This document shows, piece after piece, positions 6,813-13,293 of a stretch of 20,049 nucleotides of DNA (position 1 is the stretch's first letter; each line of letters starts with the position of its first letter). The position numbers were made by a program, and so were the translations under genes. The notes beneath the pieces were generated by a model, which saw only the letters and a program-made list of their open reading frames with translations, was not told where the DNA came from and made no database searches. Origin of the DNA: Firmicutes bacterium CAG:822 (lineage in GTDB: Bacteria > Bacillota_I > Bacilli_A > RF39 > UBA660); the NCBI GenBank assembly GCA_000432855.1, contig HF990834.1:1-20049 (forward strand), written 5' to 3'.

Positions 6813-8535
6813 TTATTACACTCCTTTTTAATCCCACAATTTCTTCGGCTATTTTAGCCTTATCTAGAGGGTCTGTCAAGTTTTTCATCTTATTAGTAAG
6901 TCTTTTAATTTCTTCTTTGACATTATAATCTTTAATTACATTAATATAGTCTTCAATTTCTTCTAAAGTATAACTTTCTTTGGTATTTGATTTATTGATT
7001 TTATTGATTGTATCCATGAGCTCTGGATCACATTCGATGTAGTCTATAAAGTCAGCTTCACTGATAAATCCAAAATTTTTATAAAAAGTGCTTATTTCTC
7101 TAGCAAGCAACCGATATTCTTTAGTTGGAATATAAGTTACTTTATTATTATACATGGTAATAACTTCAGGACTTCTTAACATATAATAAATTAAACTACT
7201 CTCAGCTTTTTCATATTTATCTGTATGAGTTGGCAGTTCAATTTTTTTAACTTTCTTTATTTCTTTTTCCTTTGGACCGAGATGATTTCTAATTAAACTT
7301 TCATCAACGTCCATCTCTGTAGCAACTTTTTTGATTGTTAAATCTCTTAATATATCATCGTCAATTTTATTTAATTCGGTAATTAATTCACTTATATATT
7401 TAGCTTGATCAACACTACTATTTAAATCTTTTCCGATTTTTAAATAAGAAAGTTTAAAGTCCATGATACTGATTGGATTATCAATCTTCTTGTGAAAAGC
7501 AGCTTGTCCATATTTTTGGATATATTCATCGGGATCTAGGTCATCTTCTAATCTAATAACTTTTGGGGTGACACCTATTTTTAATAGTTCATTTGAGCAA
7601 GCCATCGTTGCTTTAGCTCCAGCTTCATCACCATCAAAGCACAAGATTACTTCTTGTCCCATTCTTTTAATCAAATGGGCTTGGATATCGGTTACAGCAG
7701 TACCCATTGTAGCAACGACATTTTTAATGCCAACGCTGTAAGCTCTGATAACATCCATAAATCCTTCCATAATGATGATTTGATTTTTTCTTCTAGCTTC
7801 ATCTTTAGCACGGTGATAATTATAAAGTAATTCACCTTTTTTAAAGATTTCGGTTTCTCTAGTATTGAAATATTTTGAATTATCTTCTCTATTATATATA
7901 CGCCCACTATAAGCTATAGGATTTCCATCTAAATCATAAAGTGGAAACATAATTCGCTCGTAAAACAAATCATAATATCCATAGTCGTTTTTACCAACTA
8001 GACCACTTTTTAAAACATCTTCTGGTTTAAACTTGTTAATTAAAATTTTAGATAAAGTATCTTTTTTTAACGCGAGGCCTATTTGAAATTCTTTAATAAT
8101 ATCTTCATTTATATTACGCCCATTTAAATATTCTTTGGCTTCTTTACCGCTCGCTGTATTTAAGTTATTAATGTAAAATTTTAAACTTAAATCATATATT
8201 TGGTGAAGTTCTGTATGGTTTTGCTTTTTACGAACTTTACCAATATTAACAGCTACACCACCTAAATCGGCAACTTTTTTTACAGCTTCCATAAATGAAA
8301 TATTTTCGTAATCCATGATAAATTTAAAAACGGTTCCCGTCGCACCACAGGAGAAACATTTGTAAATCTGTCTGGATGGGCTGACACTCATAGATGGATT
8401 GGTGTCATCATGAAATGGACAAACGCCAAAATAATTCTTACCTTTTGGGGTAAGAGGAATATAAGAGGAGATAACATCGACAATGTTGACACTGTTTCTT
8501 ATTTCAGCAATTTTTTCTTGACTTAACATGTTCAT
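6805..8535 (-). CDS. dnaG: DNA primase
   Basis: The 576-aa primase makes RNA primers at the replication fork and partners DnaB. It shows the CHC2 zinc finger (Cys39, His42, Cys60, Cys63), the RNA polymerase basic domain, and the TOPRIM core with MEGFMDV (Glu257) and CFDGDEAG (Asp301, Asp303). The C-terminal helicase-interaction domain (about 430-576) is divergent. It leads the minus-strand operon with rpoD and trmK. Of the two nearby ATGs the first (8533-8535) is preferred because the G-run at 8544-8549 lies eight bases upstream. That ribosome binding site is unusual, six Gs instead of GGAGG. Confidence 0.97.
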   Translation of the reverse strand: MNMLSQEKIAEIRNSVNIVDVISSYIPLTPKGKNYFGVCPFHDDTNPSMSVSPSRQIYKCFSCGATGTVFKFIMDYENISFMEAVKKVADLGGVAVNIGKVRKKQNHTELHQIYDLSLKFYINNLNTASGKEAKEYLNGRNINEDIIKEFQIGLALKKDTLSKILINKFKPEDVLKSGLVGKNDYGYYDLFYERIMFPLYDLDGNPIAYSGRIYNREDNSKYFNTRETEIFKKGELLYNYHRAKDEARRKNQIIIMEGFMDVIRAYSVGIKNVVATMGTAVTDIQAHLIKRMGQEVILCFDGDEAGAKATMACSNELLKIGVTPKVIRLEDDLDPDEYIQKYGQAAFHKKIDNPISIMDFKLSYLKIGKDLNSSVDQAKYISELITELNKIDDDILRDLTIKKVATEMDVDESLIRNHLGPKEKEIKKVKKIELPTHTDKYEKAESSLIYYMLRSPEVITMYNNKVTYIPTKEYRLLAREISTFYKNFGFISEADFIDYIECDPELMDTINKINKSNTKESYTLEEIEDYINVIKDYNVKEEIKRLTNKMKNLTDPLDKAKIAEEIVGLKRSVINV

Positions 8536-8557
8536 GAAAATTACCCCCCTATATATT

Positions 8558-8563
8558 AATATA
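8558..8563 (-). promoter_or_regulatory. possible -10 box for the dnaG operon
   Basis: TATATT on the minus strand lies about 23 bases before the dnaG ATG. No clear -35 is present at the right distance, so this is tentative. Confidence 0.25.
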
Positions 8564-8586
8564 CGATTTTTTTTCGCGATTTCCTT

Positions 8587-8629
8587 TTTTTTTCGAAAAA
8601 AAGTTGCAAAAAAGTATATTTTTTTGCAA
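8587..8629. repeat. two stacked palindromes between divergent dnaG and DUF6512 genes
   Basis: T7-CG-A7 at 8587-8602 is a perfect 16-bp palindrome. It is followed at once by a 10-bp inverted repeat TTGCAAAAAA (8604-8613) and TTTTTTGCAA (8620-8629) with a six-base spacer. They lie between two divergent start codons, so an operator or DNA-bending site is possible. Neither arm is followed by a proper U-run in the right place for an obvious terminator. Confidence 0.5.
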
Positions 8630-8636
8630 AATTACA

Positions 8637-8642
8637 TATAAT
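8637..8642 (+). promoter_or_regulatory. probable -10 box for the DUF6512 gene
   Basis: A perfect TATAAT lies 22 bases before the ATG at 8665. The -35 is poor; the palindromic region lies exactly where it should be, so an activator or repressor could act here. Confidence 0.4.
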
Positions 8643-8664
8643 ATTCCTAAAATGAGGCGATGTT

Positions 8665-9198
8665 ATGACTCTAAAACATTTAAAAGTTGTTAGTGTTTTG
8701 GGAATGTTTATCTTATGTTTTTTGACACATTTTTTATATAATTGGTTTCCTAATGCATTATTTAGTATTTTCTTTCCAGTTAATGAAAGCATTTGGGAAC
8801 ATATGAAAATGATGACAAGTAGTATTTTAATTTGGAGTGTTTTAGAATATTTTCTTTTCAAAAAATTCAGAATCAATCATAATAATTTTGCTTTAAGTGT
8901 GTTTTTAGAAGTGGTTCTTTCAATTGTTATATTTTTAATTACATATTTACCGATATATCATTTTACCGGTTCCGTGTTTATTTTAAATTTGATTGTTTTA
9001 TTTATAAGTTTATATTTTGTGAATGTTATAAGTTATTACATTTTAAATCTAAGACCACTTCATAAAGAAATTTTAGGTATTGCCGGCATTATTTTAGTTT
9101 ATATTATTATGGGTATTTTAACTTATAACCCACCTTTTAATTATATTTTCTACGATACAGTAGAAAACAAATATGGCATCAACATTTATGAAGTTTGA
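8665..9198 (+). CDS. DUF6512-like integral membrane protein
   Basis: The 177-aa protein has about five or six hydrophobic segments (roughly 7-27, 50-64, 77-97, 102-126, 135-155). It carries the family-like signature HFLYNWFPN followed by FFPVNESIWEHMKM near residues 22-49, seen in small Firmicutes membrane proteins of the DUF6512 type. Its function is unknown. TGAGG at 8653-8657 supports the ATG. It ends in TGA and overlaps the convergent gene by 13 bases. The family name is from memory of the VNESxWEH motif and should be taken as likely, not certain. Confidence 0.75.
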   Translation: MTLKHLKVVSVLGMFILCFLTHFLYNWFPNALFSIFFPVNESIWEHMKMMTSSILIWSVLEYFLFKKFRINHNNFALSVFLEVVLSIVIFLITYLPIYHFTGSVFILNLIVLFISLYFVNVISYYILNLRPLHKEILGIAGIILVYIIMGILTYNPPFNYIFYDTVENKYGINIYEV

Positions 9199-9533
9199 CT
9201 AAAAATATTAGAAACCTTTTGATGATAATTCAATTGTTCAGCGGCGGTTAAATAAGCTTCTTCTTTGGTGCATAAAGTATAGATAATATCACCAGGAATA
9301 TATACTTTATAACCGCCATCTTTGTTTAATCCAATTTTATTTTGAGTAAGCAATTCTTCGACATAAGGGGTATTTTCATCTCCTACTTTAACGACAATAT
9401 TATTTAGTCTTAAAGATTTATAAGGAGCTATTTTAAATAAGTGAAACCTATAGGAGGGTTTTATTTTTGGCTTTCTAGATTCTATTTCCAATAGTTCAAT
9501 TGGAATGGTTGCATATTGTGATTTTGATGTCAT
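9186..9533 (-). CDS. hypothetical protein, 115 aa
   Basis: I do not recognise this protein. It is soluble and mixed alpha/beta by eye, with no signal peptide or membrane segment. A basic Pro-rich N-terminal part is followed by a beta-rich centre (LRLNNIVVKVGDE and GLNKDGGYKVYIPGD) and a C-terminal helix with EEAYLTAAEQLNYHQK. One Cys and few aromatic residues give no catalytic hint. The start is firm: GGAGGG at 9541-9546 with seven bases to ATG, and a consensus promoter just upstream. It is a single-gene unit, convergent with and slightly overlapping the DUF6512 gene. Confidence 0.75.
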   Translation of the reverse strand: MTSKSQYATIPIELLEIESRKPKIKPSYRFHLFKIAPYKSLRLNNIVVKVGDENTPYVEELLTQNKIGLNKDGGYKVYIPGDIIYTLCTKEEAYLTAAEQLNYHQKVSNIFSQTS

Positions 9534-9560
9534 AATATATCCCTCCGTTTTCTGACTAGT

Positions 9561-9588
9561 ATTATAATCAACTAATACTTTTTGTCAA
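9561..9588 (-). promoter_or_regulatory. consensus sigma-A promoter for the 115-aa gene
   Basis: On the minus strand TTGACA (9583-9588) and TATAAT (9561-9566), both perfect, are 16 bp apart. Transcription should start near 9554, giving a leader of about 20 bases with GGAGGG. Confidence 0.85.
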
Positions 9589-9610
9589 TTACTTTCACAT
9601 GAATTTCCAA

Positions 9611-9640
9611 AAAATGTCAGAATTTGTGTTCTGACATTTT
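9611..9640 (-). terminator. intrinsic terminator of the surface protein gene
   Basis: The perfect 12-bp stem AAAATGTCAGAA (9611-9622) and TTCTGACATTTT (9629-9640) with a six-base loop is followed on the minus strand by a T-run. The plus strand also has a T-run after the stem, so it may work in both directions. Confidence 0.85.
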
Positions 9641-9644
9641 TATA

Positions 9645-11591
9645 TTAAATTCCTCTATTGGTGTAAGAATAGGTTGTACCTAGTAGTACTGCTCCGTTGA
9701 AATAACAATCATCTATTTGGTCGTTGGTTAAGATTTCAACAGCTAAATAATAATTATTGTTAAAATTACTTATATCAATATTTCCAATATTTCCTCCTTC
9801 ATGCGGTACTGACATTGTAATACCAGTATCGTGAACCCATGTGGTTCTATCTTCTACAGGTCCAAAAAACACGGTAGTATCTCTTGTCCCTTTAAAACAG
9901 GCCACACCAACTCTAAAAGTATCATAGTCGGTTATATCTAAAGGAGCTGTAGATGTTACTTGAGCTCTTGCATTAAATGATGATGGTGATGAAAACAGTA
10001 TATATGTATTTGCACTCATATCAATACTCATGGTATAACCATCGAACAAATTTCCATTCCAATTTAAATGTTGGAATGAAACTGATGCTGTATCATTAAA
10101 TAAAATTAGTTCATTTTTCTTCCAAGTAGGATAAACAGTAATATTGCTGTTACATTCGCTCATATTAAATTCTGTTCCTGTAATTTCTTTTGTGCTTCCA
10201 TTTTCACATACTAATGTAGCTCCTTGATATGTAAAATCAGTAGTTGGTGAAGTTGTGATATTTACGTCTTCACTAAGTAAAGCACTCTCTTTATCTAAGG
10301 TAATACTTCCCCCTTTGACGGTTCCTATATTTAGTGTTCTTTCTACTTGAACTGTATAAGAACTACTTACGCTATTTGTTCCGTCAGTTACTGCTGCTAC
10401 TACATTTCCATCGGCCGTAAATGTGACTTCAGCTGTTGTGCTTGTAACATTGACACTACTTCCATTATCTTTTTGATATGTACATGTTAATGTACTTCCA
10501 CATCCACTTGGATATGTGATTGTTACTGTTTTATTTATTGTTCCTTCTTCACTGAAGGTTGGTTTTGATAAGGTAGTAGTCGTCGCTTGTTTATTACTAC
10601 TGGCTGCCTTCTCTACTCCATTTGTGACTCTGATATCTATTTGATATAAACTATCTGAGGTTAAACCTGTGAAGGTATAGGTATTATTACTTCCCCTATC
10701 TATCCATGTCTTTCCTCCATCAATACTGTATTCATATTTCACTATTCCGCTTTCATCATCATGCGCACTTACGACTACTGTGATACTATTAGTAGCCACT
10801 GCCGTTGAGATGTTATCAATTATTGGTTCAGTTGGGTCTACTTCCTCATATATTGCATATAAGGTTATATCTCCCACTCCCATTTGTAGAGAACTTAAAC
10901 CACTAGTCGCATCTTTATTGGTATTCCAGCCAACAAAGTTATAATACCTCTTTTCGCTTCCGCTATGGCTTAAATTAATATTACTTCCCTCTAATAGATA
11001 TTCATTATAATTTGTACATGATGTTCCTCCATTAGTAGTACAATCATAATTTACTAAATGCATCTTTTCTGACGGAGATGTTTCATTATTATTTTGGGTA
11101 TAATCAAAGTCTATAGTTACTTCACTTGAGGTTTCTTCTCCTTCATAATCTGGATTATATTCTATTTTTACATGGATTAATTTAATACTTCCAGCTTTTA
11201 AGATTTCACCCTTGGCATAACCTGAAAAAGTAATGATGACAGCATCACTATTTTCTTGTTCTAAATTAGTTAAGATATCATTTAATTTGGCATCTATCGT
11301 ACCTTTATTTTCAATGGTGACATCATATTCCATGGCATCACCTTTATCATACAGATTAGCTTCCATAGAGGCAGTTAATTTATCCCAATCAGGAGCTACG
11401 GCATTTTCGGCTGAACCTGTTGGTGTTCCAGCGGTAACATTAGTTATTTCTATATCCCAATTACTAGTTACTGTAGAAGAACCGCTTATTTCTAATCTGG
11501 TTTGGAAGGCGGCGTATCCAACTACCATACATAGTAATATGCCTATCAAACTAAATATTACGATATTTCTCTTTTTCTTACTCCTATGCAT
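9645..11591 (-). CDS. large exported multidomain surface protein
   Basis: The 648-aa protein begins with a basic stretch and one hydrophobic segment (about 9-28), then GYAAFQTRLEISGSS and SNWDIEI (to about 50). This start resembles the TasA/camelysin-like and related secreted proteins of Firmicutes. An N-terminal beta domain (about 30-168) is followed by a Listeria-Bacteroides type repeat (about 178-250, FVGWNTNKDA...ITLYAIYEE), a fibronectin-III-like domain (about 254-340, with SGIVKYEYSIDGGKTW), further beta repeats (345-490) and an unrecognised C-terminal beta domain (490-648). There is no LPxTG or C-terminal helix, so it is either anchored by its N-terminus or released. Cys pairs occur in the linkers. 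The ATG has AGGTG upstream. Adhesion or matrix function is inferred. Confidence 0.8.
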   Translation of the reverse strand: MHRSKKKRNIVIFSLIGILLCMVVGYAAFQTRLEISGSSTVTSNWDIEITNVTAGTPTGSAENAVAPDWDKLTASMEANLYDKGDAMEYDVTIENKGTIDAKLNDILTNLEQENSDAVIITFSGYAKGEILKAGSIKLIHVKIEYNPDYEGEETSSEVTIDFDYTQNNNETSPSEKMHLVNYDCTTNGGTSCTNYNEYLLEGSNINLSHSGSEKRYYNFVGWNTNKDATSGLSSLQMGVGDITLYAIYEEVDPTEPIIDNISTAVATNSITVVVSAHDDESGIVKYEYSIDGGKTWIDRGSNNTYTFTGLTSDSLYQIDIRVTNGVEKAASSNKQATTTTLSKPTFSEEGTINKTVTITYPSGCGSTLTCTYQKDNGSSVNVTSTTAEVTFTADGNVVAAVTDGTNSVSSSYTVQVERTLNIGTVKGGSITLDKESALLSEDVNITTSPTTDFTYQGATLVCENGSTKEITGTEFNMSECNSNITVYPTWKKNELILFNDTASVSFQHLNWNGNLFDGYTMSIDMSANTYILFSSPSSFNARAQVTSTAPLDITDYDTFRVGVACFKGTRDTTVFFGPVEDRTTWVHDTGITMSVPHEGGNIGNIDISNFNNNYYLAVEILTNDQIDDCYFNGAVLLGTTYSYTNRGI

Positions 11592-11613
11592 ATATACACC
11601 TACTTTATTTTAT

Positions 11614-11632
11614 AGACTATTATTACTAGTCT
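11614..11632 (-). repeat. short inverted repeat in the leader of the surface protein gene
   Basis: AGACTA (11614-11619) and TAGTCT (11627-11632) with a seven-base spacer lie in the predicted leader, between the start site near 11637 and the ribosome binding site. It may be an operator or weak leader hairpin. Confidence 0.35.
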
Positions 11633-11643
11633 TATATAATTTA

Positions 11644-11672
11644 ATTATAATAAAACCGTGGACTAGTGTCAA
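11644..11672 (-). promoter_or_regulatory. consensus sigma-A promoter for the surface protein gene
   Basis: On the minus strand perfect TTGACA (11667-11672) and perfect TATAAT (11644-11649) are exactly 17 bp apart, with a predicted leader of about 45 bases. This is among the strongest promoters in the window, so the gene is probably highly expressed. Confidence 0.88.
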
Positions 11673-11728
11673 TGGTCTTTTTGGTAAATGATTAATAATA
11701 CATAGTACCATTATTTTGAGGTGGAATA

Positions 11729-11950
11729 ATGGAGATAAAGGCTAGTAATTATAAACCAAACGAGATACTCAGATTTATAAGGCAAAATTCAAATATGACA
11801 CAAGAACAACTTGCGCAGGCAATCGGTAAATCTAAAAATTGGGTTAAAAATAATGAACAAGGTTTAAACAGATATTTCTTTGAAGATTTGATTAAAATTG
11901 CTAATATATGCAATGTGGATATTGTAATTAAAGATAAGAAAAATAAATAA
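11729..11950 (+). CDS. small XRE-family helix-turn-helix regulator
   Basis: This 73-aa protein is almost entirely one HTH_3/XRE domain: EILRFIRQNSNMTQEQLAQAIGKSKNWVKNNEQG holds the classic QEQLAQAIG helix and the recognition helix SKNWVKNNE. Such DNA-binding proteins repress or control nearby genes, plasmid or phage functions, or toxin-antitoxin pairs. No partner toxin or phage gene is adjacent; the neighbours are a convergent pseudogene and the divergent surface protein gene, whose strong promoter lies about 60 bases away and could be its target. GAGGTGG at 11717-11723 supports the ATG. Confidence 0.85.
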   Translation: MEIKASNYKPNEILRFIRQNSNMTQEQLAQAIGKSKNWVKNNEQGLNRYFFEDLIKIANICNVDIVIKDKKNK

Positions 11951-11995
11951 AAAGCCCAGAGATTATCTGGACTATCTATATAAAACGCTAACGCA

Positions 11996-12320
11996 TTAGC
12001 GGGCCTTAGTTAAGATGGTAAAGTCATTTATTTTGACTACACCATCTTTTTTGATAGTTTAAACTTTTTAAATTATCTAAAGTTTCTTGGTGGGGGTGAC
12101 CATATACATTATTTTGCCGGCTATAGTTAAGATATCTTAAGAGATGCTTTTTTAGAACTAGTATTTTGATCATATTCGTTCTACTTTTATTATATCCATT
12201 TTAGGCAAATTATATGTATTTAATAAATACTCTTCACTTTTGCTTAATGCATCTCCCATTAATAATATATTCTGCTCTGCTACCTTTGTATAAATAATAA
12301 GACTAGCATTATTTCGCCTT
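11996..12320 (-). pseudogene. MBL-fold hydrolase pseudogene (ComEC C-terminal-like)
   Basis: No open frame is left, but stitched minus-strand frames give a clear MBL-fold tail. At about 12173-12313 it reads NNASLIIYTKVAEQ then NILLMGDA, SEEYLLNTYNLPKMDIIKV, matching LLFMGDAG and EEDLLKEYNLKDIDILKVGHH of the intact ComEC in this window. A TGA (12170-12172) and a frameshift replace the GHHG metal motif. SSKKASL, then YGHPHQETLDNL (12069-12104), then DGVVKINDF (to the TAA at 11996-11998) follow in shifted frames. At least three frameshifts and one stop show decay. It was either a standalone MBL hydrolase or a second ComEC; the part before about 12320 is not recognisable. Confidence 0.8.
12012..12052 (+). 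terminator. possible intrinsic terminator after the XRE gene
   Basis: The 8-bp stem AAGATGGT (12012-12019) and ACCATCTT (12041-12048) with a further 5-bp inner stem AGTCA/TGACT is followed by TTTTTT (12047-12052). It lies inside the MBL pseudogene tail, so it may be chance or newly recruited. Confidence 0.5.
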
Positions 12321-12398
12321 GTACAAAATTATTTTATGCTAAAAATTAGAAATAATTATGTTTTTTATTTTAAATGTTTTAGAAATTTAAATACATCT
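12321..12398. other. AT-rich stretch between the two pseudogenes
   Basis: No coding or regulatory signal is clear. It may hold an unrecognisable upstream part of the MBL pseudogene or a spent terminator region of the DUF1016 gene. Confidence 0.3.
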
Positions 12399-13292
12399 TT
12401 AAATTATTAATTCATATTCTTTAGACAGTATTCTATTGTCGCTACAATATTCCATAATATACTTATTGTCTTTTTTACAAATAATTATGCCAATCGTTGT
12501 GTTTTGACTAGTTTTTTTTAAATGCTTATCAATATAATTCATATATATTTCTATTTGACCAATATGTTCTTTTTTTAACTGAGATATTTTAAGCTCAATT
12601 ACTACATAACAATTAAAATCAATATTATATAAAAGCAGGTCAATATAATTGTAACTATTGCCAATTTTTATTTTATATTCGTTAGCAATAAAGCAAAATG
12701 AGTTCCCAAGCTCCTTTAGAAAATGAACGATGTCTTCCATTATTATTTTTTGCAATACTTTCTCTGATATAACATCGTAATGATTTACATTATTTATAAT
12801 AATAGGATTTTTTATGAAATCTTCAACTTGGTTTTGTTCTTTGCTTATTAACTTTAATTTTGTTTTATTATCAATTCTTTCATACTCTTTATTTTTTACT
12901 CTTTGTCTTAACTCTCTAACCGACAAGTTAAATTCTTTAGCAATTTTAATATAATAATTAATTTGGTTGATATCATCTAGTTTTAAAAGTTCATCATAAT
13001 GGCTCCAACTTAATTGTGCCGACAGTGTCGGCATTTTTTGACTTGCAACAAAATGATAAAATTTTATCATTTTGTAAAGTACCCTAATGCTATAACTTTT
13101 GCCAAATTCTTATGTTAATTTTTCAGAATACTTTTTAATAATACTTTCGCCATAACATTTTCCTGCTTTTGTCAGTAATTTTCCTATATTATAATATGTG
13201 CTTAAATCACTTTTATTTTTACTGTAATCTTTAACTCTTTTTGTAATTTCATTGTTTATAATTTGTTTTTTTATCTCATTATAATAATTCAT
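12399..13292 (-). pseudogene. DUF1016/YhcG-type PDDEXK nuclease gene broken by one in-frame stop
   Basis: Two pieces lie in the same frame: 60 codons (13110-13292) carrying the N-terminal domain start YYNIGKLLTKAGKCYGE, and 223 codons (12399-13070) with LSWSHYDELL and the nuclease domain. They are separated only by TAA (13110-13112) and 13 sense codons reading EFGKSYSIRVLYK, the expected family continuation. The nuclease part keeps YIDLLLY, VIELKIS (E-x-K) and GQIEIYMNYID, so the catalytic set looks intact. The whole is about 297 codons, a short form of the family. YhcG-like proteins are putative nucleases often near restriction systems. The start codon lies one base after the comEC stop, with AAGGAG in the comEC end. 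Reinitiation at 13070 or a sequencing error are alternatives. Confidence 0.85.
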
Positions 13293-13293
13293 T

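Noticed and set aside
8556..8876. 106-codon minus-strand frame over the dnaG upstream region
   Set aside because: It is antisense to the DUF6512 gene, runs through the palindromes, and has no start signal; composition is Lys/Ile/Phe noise.
11233..11691. 152-codon plus-strand frame
   Set aside because: It is antisense to the surface protein gene and its promoter; no family similarity.
12170..12172. In-frame TGA in the MBL pseudogene read as selenocysteine or tryptophan
   Set aside because: Frameshifts follow on both sides, the metal motif itself is lost, and TGA is used as a normal stop in this window.
13110..13112. Stop between the DUF1016 halves as a programmed recoding site
   Set aside because: The codon is TAA with no visible recoding structure or slippery sequence; simple mutation is sufficient.
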